Assembly (NCBI RefSeq): GCF_900890425.1
Contig: NZ_CAAHFG010000004.1
Span: 726,330 to 790,329, forward strand
Reading direction: 5' to 3'
DNA from: Pontiella desulfatans
GTDB lineage: Bacteria; Verrucomicrobiota; Kiritimatiellia; Kiritimatiellales; Pontiellaceae
DNA: 64,000 nt
Position numbers and translations under genes: made by a program. Under the pieces are notes generated by a model. That model was not told the origin of the DNA. It saw only the letters and a program-made list of their open reading frames with translations, and searched no databases. This document shows positions 25,167-32,724 of the stretch, one piece after another (the first letter of the stretch is position 1; the number at the start of each line of letters is the position of its first letter).

Positions 25167-26170
25167 GCGGCCATCCCCCCCGGCGTTTTGGGAATTGCGA
25201 TATTCAGCGTTTGGATCTGGTTGTCGCCGGTTAGGATTTCGATGGAGCCATTCACCTGCATCAGCCGGTAGTTGATCAACCGGGCTTCGTTCGAGCCGTC
25301 CCGGATGGCCGCGGCGGGGTTTCCATCGTGCTCGACCGAGAGTTGGAGTGCGGAGGGGAGCACCGAGACCCCGATGCCGATCCGCTGGGCGTGGGACCGG
25401 TCGATGACGAGCAACGCGGTTTCCTGGCAGATGCGGAAGAGTTGAAGGGCCGTGGCCGGGGGGATCGAGCTGATGTCGCCTTGGGTATTGATGCCCACTT
25501 CAATATTCTTGATAACGCGCAGGCAGGAGGCCAGCTCGTCGAGGGCCGGGCGGAGGCCGACTTCCCGGATCTGCATCGGGTATAGAGTACGGCAGGCATG
25601 GCGGATCTTGTTGTGGACGATTCGTGAGCGGGTGGTGAGTGAATAGGCCAGCGATGCGCCGACGTTTTGTTCCGCGGCCAAGCGGTCCGCCAGCGAGGTG
25701 GCGTAGAGCTGGATGCCCGTGAGCTGCTGCCCAATGCCGTCGTGCAGCTCCTGTCCGCGGGAGATTCTGAGGGTTTCCAGGTGTTCGATCAGTTTTTGGG
25801 TGAGGTTGTCTAGTTCCCGGGTGCGTTCCAGGACGGCAAGGTCGAGCCGGGTGTTGACCGCGCGGATGGACTCCAGGCTATCCTTGAGCGTCCCGACGAG
25901 GGCGATCGCGGAGAGGTGGATGACCGTACCGATGACTCGGTCGGTGTAATAGATGTATTCATCCGCAAAATATTCGAACAAGGCGATTTGGTGAATGAGC
26001 ATGGGCAGCAAAAGCCACAGGCCGGTCGACCGGCCGAAAAGCCAGCTTCCAACCCCCGTGAATAGGATGGCAGGGAAGCCCACGTTGCTGTTGAAGCGGG
26101 GAAACAGTACGAACGTTGCCACGGCGTAGAGGGCCCAGGCGACGATGAAGAGGATCGTTCGTGCCTTCAT
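25163..26170 (-). CDS. Sensor kinase paralogue with His box, degenerate ATP-binding domain
   Basis: 335 residues from ATG 26170 (MKARTILFIVAWALYAV); the frame extends to 26434, but that would overlap the upstream sister by 260 bases and lacks homology. Several N-terminal membrane spans, linker helix, box GQELHDGIGQQLTGIQLY (His kept), then RICQETALLVIDRSHA with Leu in place of the N-box Asn, EHDGNP at the D-box and ARLINYRLMQVNG at the G-box. Very close to the 26167-27177 copy, indicating recent duplication. Confidence 0.82.
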   Translation of the reverse strand: MKARTILFIVAWALYAVATFVLFPRFNSNVGFPAILFTGVGSWLFGRSTGLWLLLPMLIHQIALFEYFADEYIYYTDRVIGTVIHLSAIALVGTLKDSLESIRAVNTRLDLAVLERTRELDNLTQKLIEHLETLRISRGQELHDGIGQQLTGIQLYATSLADRLAAEQNVGASLAYSLTTRSRIVHNKIRHACRTLYPMQIREVGLRPALDELASCLRVIKNIEVGINTQGDISSIPPATALQLFRICQETALLVIDRSHAQRIGIGVSVLPSALQLSVEHDGNPAAAIRDGSNEARLINYRLMQVNGSIEILTGDNQIQTLNIAIPKTPGGMAA

Positions 26171-27177
26171 CCCGCGGTCTCTTCCAGGGTTTTGGGGATC
26201 GAAACCTTCAGGGATTCGAGCCGTTCGCCTTCGCGCCGGGATTCCATGCTTCCATGGATCTGTGCCACCCGGTAGTCGATCAACCTCGCTTCCGTCGAGT
26301 TGGCCAGTGTGTCGGCGGTAGGAATTCCGTCGTGCACGACCGCGAGTTCGAACGAGGAGGGGAACGATGCAACCTTGATGCTGATCCGTTTTGCGCGGGA
26401 TCGGCTGATCACCAGCAAGGCGGTTTCCTGGCAAATCCGGTAGAGCTGGAGGGCGGTTGAGGCAGGGACGGAGTCCACGTCGCCTACGGTTTCGGCCGAC
26501 GCCTCGACGTTTTGATTGAGCCGTAGGCAGGAGGCCAGCTCATCGAGTGCCGGGCGGAGTCCAACTTTCCGGATCTGCATCGGGTAGACGGTGCGGCTGG
26601 CATGGCGGATCTTGTTGTGGATGATCCTGGAGCGGGTGGTGAGCGAATAGGCCAGCGATGCGCCGCCGTTTTGTTCTGCGGCCAGCTGGTCGGCCAGCGA
26701 GGTGGCGTAGAGCTGGATGCCCGTGAGCTGCTGCCCAATGCCATCGTGCAGTTCCTGTCCCCGGGAGATGCGGGCCGTTTCCAAGTGCTCGATGATTCTC
26801 TGGGTTAGGCGGCCGAGCTCCTCGGTACGCACCAGAACGGCTTTGTCCAGCCGTTCATTGGCCTCCTTGATGCCGTCGAGGTTGTTGCGTAGCGTCCCGC
26901 TTAAGCCCACCAGCGTGATGTAGAGAAAAGGCCCCACCGCGCGTTCTTCGAAATGGGCATAGTCGGCGGCGAAGGTTTGGTAGAGCAGGAATTGATGGGC
27001 GAGGGCCACAAAGCCGATGCAAAAGCCAACCGTCCGGCCAAACAACCAGCCCCCTAGCCCCAGCAGGATTACCGAGGGAATCAAAACGTTGGTATTTAGG
27101 TATGGAAATAGGCCGAACGTAAAAACAATGTACGCTATCCAGGCGATGGTATAGAGAATGGTTGTCCGATGGCGCAT
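26167..27177 (-). CDS. Sensor kinase paralogue with His box, degenerate ATP-binding domain (first of four)
   Basis: About 336 residues from ATG 27177 (MRHRTTILYTIAWIAYI), chosen because the sisters start at the matching residue; ATG 27198 would add seven. Membrane region to ~110, helical linker, His box GQELHDGIGQQLTGIQLY, then RICQETALLVISRSRA (N-box Asn replaced by Leu), VHDGIP, and ARLIDYRVAQIHG. It opens the cluster of four genes joined by ATGA overlaps and is divergent from gcvT. No response regulator is in the window. Confidence 0.8.
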   Translation of the reverse strand: MRHRTTILYTIAWIAYIVFTFGLFPYLNTNVLIPSVILLGLGGWLFGRTVGFCIGFVALAHQFLLYQTFAADYAHFEERAVGPFLYITLVGLSGTLRNNLDGIKEANERLDKAVLVRTEELGRLTQRIIEHLETARISRGQELHDGIGQQLTGIQLYATSLADQLAAEQNGGASLAYSLTTRSRIIHNKIRHASRTVYPMQIRKVGLRPALDELASCLRLNQNVEASAETVGDVDSVPASTALQLYRICQETALLVISRSRAKRISIKVASFPSSFELAVVHDGIPTADTLANSTEARLIDYRVAQIHGSMESRREGERLESLKVSIPKTLEETAG

Positions 27178-27183
27178 TCGACT

Positions 27184-27286
27184 GCCGCAATTCCTCATTT
27201 TTTGCCGCTCACTTTATTACGCTTAGTTCCATATGGGAAGAATTTCGTCGGACTTCCGCTAATAAGACGAAATTCCAATTGCGGCA
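27184..27286. promoter_or_regulatory. Nested inverted repeats in the kinase/gcvT divergent region
   Basis: Outer arms GCCGCAATT (27184-27192) and AATTGCGGC (27278-27286); inner arms GAATTTCGTC (27240-27249) and GACGAAATTC (27266-27275). All pairs are perfect. The outer left arm lies just in front of the kinase ATG at 27177. No glycine-riboswitch features are evident. Confidence 0.45.
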
Positions 27287-27316
27287 GGCAGGGCGTTTTC
27301 GTAAGGTGCGCGAATC

Positions 27317-28393
27317 ATGAATAAAACTCCGCTGCACACGCAGCATCAAGAGCTTGGCGCACGCATGGGCGAATTTGGCGGTTGGGATATGCCGATCCAA
27401 TATGCGGGCATTCTCGATGAACACACCCAGACCCGCACAAAGGCTTCCGTTTTCGATATTTGCCACATGGGCGAGTTCGAACTCCGCGGCCCAACCGCCC
27501 AGGCGGATCTCGAAAACCTGCTCACCTGCAACATCCGCTCGCTGGCCGTCGGGCAGGTGCGCTACGGCTTCATGCTCGACGACGATGGCGGAACCATCGA
27601 CGACCTCACCGTCTACCGCATGGATGCCGACCGCTACATGCTCGTCGTCAATGCCGGCACCGCCGAAAAGGATGCCGCCTGGATTAAAAGCCGCATTTGC
27701 GAAACCACCTCCTTTTCCGACCTCTCGGCCGCCCTCGCCAAACTCGATGTGCAGGGGCCGAAATCCCGCGATGTGCTTGAAGATGTGCTCGGATGCCCGT
27801 TGCCCGACCTCGGCTATTTCCGGTTCAACGAACTCGAGTCCTGCATCCTCAGCCGCACCGGCTACACCGGCGAATGGGGCTATGAAATCTACCTGCCCAA
27901 CGCCGCCGCCGGCCCCTTGTGGGAAAAGCTGGTTGCCCACGGCCTTTGCGAACCCGGCGGCCTGGGCGCGCGCGACACGCTCCGCCTCGAAATGGGCTAT
28001 TCCCTTTACGGCCACGAACTCTCCGCCGCCCGCTCCCCCGCCGTCACCTCGCGCGGAATGTTCATCGACATGGAGAAGGATTTCATCGGCAAGCAAAACG
28101 TCGCCGCCGACCTCGACGATCCCGAAGTCCTGCTGGTCGGGCTCAAATTCGATTCCAAACGCGCGGCCCGGGAGCACGACAAGATCTACTACGAAGACAT
28201 CGAAATCGGCGAGGTCACCAGCGGCTCCGTTGCCCCCAGCCTCGGTGTTGCCGTCGCCATGGCCTTCGTCGAACCCGAATTCGCGGATTATGGCCGCACC
28301 CTCGAAGTCCAGATCCGCAACAAGCGCTTCCCCGCCGAAGTCGTCGATCTCCCGTTCTATAAAGAAGGAACAGCAAGAAAGTTGAACCACTAG
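27317..28393 (+). CDS. gcvT: Glycine cleavage system T protein (aminomethyltransferase)
   Basis: 358 residues. Transfers the methylene group from aminomethylated lipoyl-H protein to tetrahydrofolate, releasing ammonia. Motifs: TPLHTQHQELGARMGEFGGWDMPIQY at the start, VFDICHMGEFEL, SRTGYTGEWGYEIY and GLGARDTLRLEMGYSLYGHEL, all diagnostic of GcvT. The last codons (AAC CAC TAG) lie inside a 75-bp dispersed repeat that fills the gap to gcvPA. gcvH, usually next, is missing. Confidence 0.96.
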   Translation: MNKTPLHTQHQELGARMGEFGGWDMPIQYAGILDEHTQTRTKASVFDICHMGEFELRGPTAQADLENLLTCNIRSLAVGQVRYGFMLDDDGGTIDDLTVYRMDADRYMLVVNAGTAEKDAAWIKSRICETTSFSDLSAALAKLDVQGPKSRDVLEDVLGCPLPDLGYFRFNELESCILSRTGYTGEWGYEIYLPNAAAGPLWEKLVAHGLCEPGGLGARDTLRLEMGYSLYGHELSAARSPAVTSRGMFIDMEKDFIGKQNVAADLDDPEVLLVGLKFDSKRAAREHDKIYYEDIEIGEVTSGSVAPSLGVAVAMAFVEPEFADYGRTLEVQIRNKRFPAEVVDLPFYKEGTARKLNH

Positions 28394-28459
28394 TCTGCAC
28401 TAATTTGCACTAATCGCATTCCTGCGGGAATTAGTGGGGATTAGTGTTAATTAGTGGTT
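28385..28459. repeat. Dispersed ~75-bp inverted-repeat element (copy 1)
   Basis: Begins AACCACTAG, ends TTAGTGGTT, and contains several ACTAAT / ATTAGT boxes with a CCTGCGGG centre. It supplies the gcvT stop codon and fills the gap where gcvH is expected. A second copy is at 56168-56237. Confidence 0.85.
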
Positions 28460-28477
28460 GGAAAAGGTAGCTGAGAA

Positions 28478-29824
28478 ATGAAAAAGACACCGTTTTGCGC
28501 AACGAGCGAGCAGGATCAGGACGCGATGTTCCAGGCACTGGGCATTGCCGACTTCGATGAGCTTTTCGCCGCGATCCCCGACCACCTGCGCTCCGCCGAG
28601 CTGGATATCCCCGAAGGCCTCTCCGAAATGGAGATGATGCAGCATATCCGCAAGATCGCCCGCAAAAACTCCACCAACCTCGTCAACTTTTGCGGTGCCG
28701 GCTTCTACGACCACTACATTCCGGCGGCGGTCAACGCCCTCTCCAGCCGCGGCGAATTCTACACCGCCTATACCCCCTACCAGCCCGAGGCCTCCCAAGG
28801 CACCTTGCAGGCCGCGTTCGAATACCAGACCGCCATCTGCCGCCTCACCGACATGGAGGTCGCCAATGCTTCGCTGTTCGATGGCGGCACCGCGCTGATC
28901 GAAGGCATCATGATGGCCCTGCGCCAAACCCAGCGCAACAAGGTGCTCGTCGACGAAGGCGTCAGCCCCATCTACCGCAAGATGCTCCGCTGCTACACCC
29001 AGAACCTGTCGGTCGACTACCAGGAGATCCCGCTCTCCAAAAACGGCGTCGCCGACCGCGCGGCGCACATCGGCGCGCTCGACGATTCCGTCGGCGCCGT
29101 CGTCCTGCAAAACCCCAACTTTTTCGGCTGCCTCGACAACCTCGCCGAGCTCATCGAAAAGATCCACGAAGTCAAGGCGCTGGCCATCATGTCGGTTTAT
29201 CCGGTCGCGCTTTCGCACGTCGAAACACCCGGCGCCATGGGCGCCGACATCGTGACCGGGGAAGGGCAAAGCCTTGGCCTGCCGCTCAACTTCGGCGGCC
29301 CCTACCTCGGTTTCATGGCCACCAAAAAGAAATATGTGCGCAAGATGCCCGGCCGCATCGTCGGCGAAACCGAGGATGCCCAAGGGCGCCGCGGCTATGT
29401 GCTCACCCTCCAGGCCCGCGAGCAGCACATCCGACGCGAAAAGGCCACCTCCAACATTTGCTCCAACGTCCAGCTCTGCGCGCTGCGCGCCATCATCTAT
29501 CTCTCGCTCGTCGGCCGCGAAGGCTTCCTCGAAGTCGGCCGCGAGTGCATGGACCGCGCCTCATACGCCTACCACAAGCTCACCGCCATCAAAGGCGTCG
29601 AACCCGCCTTCAACCGCCGCTTCTTCAACGAATTCGCCGTGCGCCTGCCCAAGGACGCCTCCGAAGTCGTCAGCGCCCTCGTCGACCAGGGCATCGCCGC
29701 CGGCTTCCCCGTCGGGCGGTATTACAAAGGGATGGAAAACGTCCTGCTGCTCGCCTTCACCGAAAAGCGCACCAAAGAGGAGATCGACATCCTCGTCGCC
29801 AAACTCGAAAGCGCCCTATCGTAG
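28478..29824 (+). CDS. gcvPA: Glycine dehydrogenase (decarboxylating) subunit 1
   Basis: 448 residues, the usual length of the N-terminal half of split P protein. With GcvPB it decarboxylates glycine and loads the aminomethyl group onto lipoyl-H protein. Motifs: FCGAGFYDHYIPAAVNAL, FYTAYTPYQPEASQGTLQ, NASLFDGGTALIEGIMMA and TREQHIRREKATSNICSNV (here ARE...). The PLP lysine is in the partner subunit, encoded 5.3 kb downstream beyond an accessory island; the two halves are normally adjacent. Confidence 0.96.
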   Translation: MKKTPFCATSEQDQDAMFQALGIADFDELFAAIPDHLRSAELDIPEGLSEMEMMQHIRKIARKNSTNLVNFCGAGFYDHYIPAAVNALSSRGEFYTAYTPYQPEASQGTLQAAFEYQTAICRLTDMEVANASLFDGGTALIEGIMMALRQTQRNKVLVDEGVSPIYRKMLRCYTQNLSVDYQEIPLSKNGVADRAAHIGALDDSVGAVVLQNPNFFGCLDNLAELIEKIHEVKALAIMSVYPVALSHVETPGAMGADIVTGEGQSLGLPLNFGGPYLGFMATKKKYVRKMPGRIVGETEDAQGRRGYVLTLQAREQHIRREKATSNICSNVQLCALRAIIYLSLVGREGFLEVGRECMDRASYAYHKLTAIKGVEPAFNRRFFNEFAVRLPKDASEVVSALVDQGIAAGFPVGRYYKGMENVLLLAFTEKRTKEEIDILVAKLESALS

Positions 29825-30133
29825 ACGAAGCTTCCAGCTTCGTTGCGGTTGAACGGGAATTCATGGCCACGAAAAAGCACAAGAGGCACGAAGACGAGGA
29901 ATTGAACTGTGGAGGGCGAGGCTCTGTCCGAGCCGCGGGCAACCGGGAACGGTTTTGAGGAAAGCGTAGAAGCGACGCCCTCGTCGCTTGCCGCACGCAA
30001 GGAACGCGACGAGGGCGTCGCGTCTACAGTTGGGTGGGAATGGATTTGGTATGAGGGAAGGAGCAATGGAGGGCGACGCTTCGGCGGAGCCATCAGGTCA
30101 TGAAAGGGCACGGCGTCCGAAAGGATTGGGAAA
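29825..30133. other. Intergenic region left of the accessory island
   Basis: 309 bases without a convincing gene. Contains short repeats: GAAGCTTCCAGCTTC (29827-29841), a CCACGAAAAAGCAC...CACGAAG motif related to the repeat at 61594-61659, a GGCGAGGCTCTGTCCGAGCC hairpin, and the 16-bp inverted repeat at 29972-30021. It looks like a repeat-rich junction between gcvPA and foreign genes. Confidence 0.5.
29967..30026. repeat. Inverted-repeat element, 21-bp arms
   Basis: GCGACGCCCTCGTCGC (29972-29987) and GCGACGAGGGCGTCGC (30006-30021) are perfect complements, extended by GTAGA/TCTAC on the outside. The 18-base centre contains CGCACGCAAGG. A REP/MITE-like hairpin. Confidence 0.75.
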
Positions 30134-30982
30134 ATGAACAAACCTGCAACAAAAGAGATTTCAGTGCATTCATTGGCAGAGTTCGTGAAGCATGTATGCG
30201 ATGTCGAATCAGACTGGAATGGCAATGATTGGAAAATCTGTTGGTTTCGGGGTTGTGGGACAAACCATAGCTTGTTGCCTAGCCAATATCGGCCGGGATA
30301 CAAAAATGATGTTCATGATGAAGAATCAACTTTTCTGGAGTTTAAGCAACAGGCTAGGGGATTTCTGGATAGAGAGCTGAATGACTGGGAAATGTATTTT
30401 CTAATGCAGCATTATGGCGTTCCAACACGGTTGCTGGATTGGACAAGTAATTGCTTGGTTGCCCTCTTTTTCGCTCTCTTGACCAATGAAAAGGATGGTG
30501 ATCCTTGTGTGTGGATGTTAAATCCATTTCTTTTCAATCATCATAATGCGCCTATCCAAGAACCTTATATTATGGTTCCACCAAATTCAGTGAATGAAAG
30601 GTATTCCGAGAAAGGGCAAAGGCAATCCCTACATTGGATAAACCATCTACATCCTTTGAGGTTTAATCAAAAACAAGATTCCAATGGAAAAGACAGAAAT
30701 ATAGAGCGTCCTATTGCGATCAGTCCACCTTTGTTGGATCGTCGAGTTGTTGCTCAAAGCTCGTTCTTTACACTGCATGGGGGCCTTGAAAGGTCTATAG
30801 ATGAGAATTGTATGGATTGTGATGAGTCTTCACATGTTAATTTTATCCGCAAGTTTGTGCTTTCTGTCGATAGGGAAGTCATGCTCAGGCAGTTGACTTG
30901 CTTCGGAATCACTCGGCAACGCGTATATCCTGATTTGGATGGGCTGGGGCGCGAGCTAAGGCATCGGTTGATGGATATATAA
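30134..30982 (+). CDS. FRG-domain protein
   Basis: 282 residues, cytoplasmic. The N-terminal half is an FRG domain: CWFRG (the Phe-Arg-Gly name motif, ~37-41), then LPSQYRPG, FLEFKQQAR and the very conserved LMQHYGVPTRLLDWTSN (~96-112) followed by ALFFAL. FRG proteins are often found in phage-defence and mobile regions; their biochemistry is poorly known. Codon use is clearly AT-richer than in the flanking gcv genes, indicating transfer. Its stop TAA is immediately followed by the ATG of the Sel1/protease gene, so the two form a module inserted between gcvPA and gcvPB. Confidence 0.85.
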   Translation: MNKPATKEISVHSLAEFVKHVCDVESDWNGNDWKICWFRGCGTNHSLLPSQYRPGYKNDVHDEESTFLEFKQQARGFLDRELNDWEMYFLMQHYGVPTRLLDWTSNCLVALFFALLTNEKDGDPCVWMLNPFLFNHHNAPIQEPYIMVPPNSVNERYSEKGQRQSLHWINHLHPLRFNQKQDSNGKDRNIERPIAISPPLLDRRVVAQSSFFTLHGGLERSIDENCMDCDESSHVNFIRKFVLSVDREVMLRQLTCFGITRQRVYPDLDGLGRELRHRLMDI

Positions 30983-31597
30983 ATGGAGCGAATGATGAAA
31001 AGCTTTGTTCTTGTTTGTTCTTTCGCTTGGAGCACTTTTTCGGTGCAGGCGGTCGGGCAATTTACTACTGCTATGGAGCATTTTGAAAAGAAAGAATATC
31101 AAAAGGCTGAACTTATATTTAGGCAGGAGGCAACAAGCGATAATGTTGCTGCATATTATTATCTAGGTAAATGTTGTTCCGAAAGTGATCGTCTAGAGGA
31201 AGCTGTGAAATGGTATCAAAAGGGGGCAGAACTCAAGGATCCTGCGGCTCAAAATGGATTGGCGTGGTGTTATCAGAATGGATTGGGGGTGTATGTTGAC
31301 CTTTCTGAAGCAATTAGACTGTACCGTCTCTCTGCGGAGCAGGATTTCCCAAAGGCAATGTCTAACCTTGGTTATTGCTACTCGAATGGAATAGGAGTTA
31401 AGGAAGATCATAAAATTGGTTTCGAATGGTTTAGTAAAGCTGCGGAAAAACACAATCCATATGCAGAATATGCTATCGGTTTTGCATATTTTTATGGACT
31501 AGGTGTGGAGGAAAATCGGGAGAAATGCGCTTAACCCCGATTTTCGGACCACCGGCTTAAGTGGAACCTGCGTCCTCAACATGGTACAAAAGGACGC

Positions 31598-31882
31598 ATG
31601 GAAATGGGAAGAAAACGAAGAACATTCACGGACAAGTTCAAGGCCAAGGTGGCGATTGAGGCCATCAAGGGCGTGAAGACATTGGCGGAGCTGGCATCGG
31701 AATATCAGGTCCATCCGAACCAGATTTCGGATTGGAAGAAGCAGTTGCTTTCGAATGCGCCGGATCTTTTTGCATCGGGGAAAAAGAAGCAGGCTCAAAC
31801 GGAAGAAGAGCTTACGGCTCCACTTTACGAAGAGATCGGGCGTCTGAAGATGGACGTGAAGTGGCTCGAAAAAAAGCTATGA
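31598..31882 (+). CDS. IS3-family transposase OrfA
   Basis: 94 residues. N-terminal helix-turn-helix (RRTFTDKFKAKVAIEAIKG, LAELASEYQVHPNQISDWK) that binds the IS ends, then a leucine-zipper-like helix (EEIGRLKMDVKWLEKKL). The 3' end has GAA AAA AAG; a -1 shift on A AAA AAG would fuse it to OrfB, the usual way IS3 elements make the active OrfAB transposase. Confidence 0.93.
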   Translation: MEMGRKRRTFTDKFKAKVAIEAIKGVKTLAELASEYQVHPNQISDWKKQLLSNAPDLFASGKKKQAQTEEELTAPLYEEIGRLKMDVKWLEKKL

Positions 31883-32724
31883 GCCTGCCGCTTTCAACGC
31901 GCCGCAGCTGGGTGGAGCCCGGCACCGATTATTCGGTTCGGCGGCAGTGTAGGCTCGCAGGCGTCCCCAGATCGGGCTTCTACTACGACCCCGCCCCGGA
32001 AACGCCGGAGAACCTGCTTCTGATGCGTTTGATCGACGAGCAGTATCTCCGGCATCCGGAGTTCGGCTATCCACGCATGACGGACTGGTTGCGTGATCAA
32101 GACTATGATGTCAATCACAAGCGGGTCGCCCGCCTCATGCAGCTGATGGGGATTCAGGCCATCACGCCCGGTCCGCACACGAGCAAGCCCGCCCCGAGGC
32201 ACAAGATCTACCCTTATTTGCTGCGCAATGTGGACATCGAACGGGTGAACCAGGTTTGGAGTACGGACATCACCTACATCCCGATGCGGCATGGATACAT
32301 GTACCTGACCGCCGTAATCGACTGGTACAGCCGCTATGTGCTCGCCTGGGAGCTCTCAAGCACCATGGAGAGCACGTTCTGCGTTGATGCGCTGGAGCGT
32401 GCGCTGACGCAGGGGAATCCGGAGATATTCAACACCGACCAAGGAAGCCAGTTCACCTCGAACGCCTTCACCGGTGTCCTGTTAAACGAGAACATCACCA
32501 TCAGCATGGACGGGCGAGGCCGGGCGTTGGACAACGTATTCATCGAACGACTGTGGTGGTCGGTGAAGTATGAGAAAATCTATCCCGCATGCTATGCCGA
32601 CGGGCATGCGTTGCATCGGGGCCTTGACAGCTATTTTAAATATTACAACCACGAGAGGAAGCACAGCGCTCTGGACAAACGCACCCCCGCCGAGGTATTC
32701 ATGGAAGGAGCAGTCAGAACATGA
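31879..32724 (+). CDS. IS3-family transposase OrfB (DDE integrase core)
   Basis: 281 residues from ATG 31879, overlapping OrfA by ATGA. HTH_21-like segment (HPEFGYPRMTDWL) followed by the rve core with the DDE triad: Asp in STDITYIPMRHG, Asp in NTDQGSQFTS, Glu in NVFIERLWWSVKYEKIY. Ends with the RKHSALDKRTPAEVF tail typical of the family. All catalytic residues are present, so the element may be active. Confidence 0.93.
   Translation: MSLPLSTRRSWVEPGTDYSVRRQCRLAGVPRSGFYYDPAPETPENLLLMRLIDEQYLRHPEFGYPRMTDWLRDQDYDVNHKRVARLMQLMGIQAITPGPHTSKPAPRHKIYPYLLRNVDIERVNQVWSTDITYIPMRHGYMYLTAVIDWYSRYVLAWELSSTMESTFCVDALERALTQGNPEIFNTDQGSQFTSNAFTGVLLNENITISMDGRGRALDNVFIERLWWSVKYEKIYPACYADGHALHRGLDSYFKYYNHERKHSALDKRTPAEVFMEGAVRT

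Noticed and set aside
25163-26434. 88-residue N-terminal extension of the third kinase
   Set aside because: Overlaps the sister gene and lacks similarity; ATG 26170 aligns with paralogues.
27199-27316. Glycine riboswitch before gcvT
   Set aside because: Region is only 118 bases and shows inverted repeats, not the tandem aptamer core.
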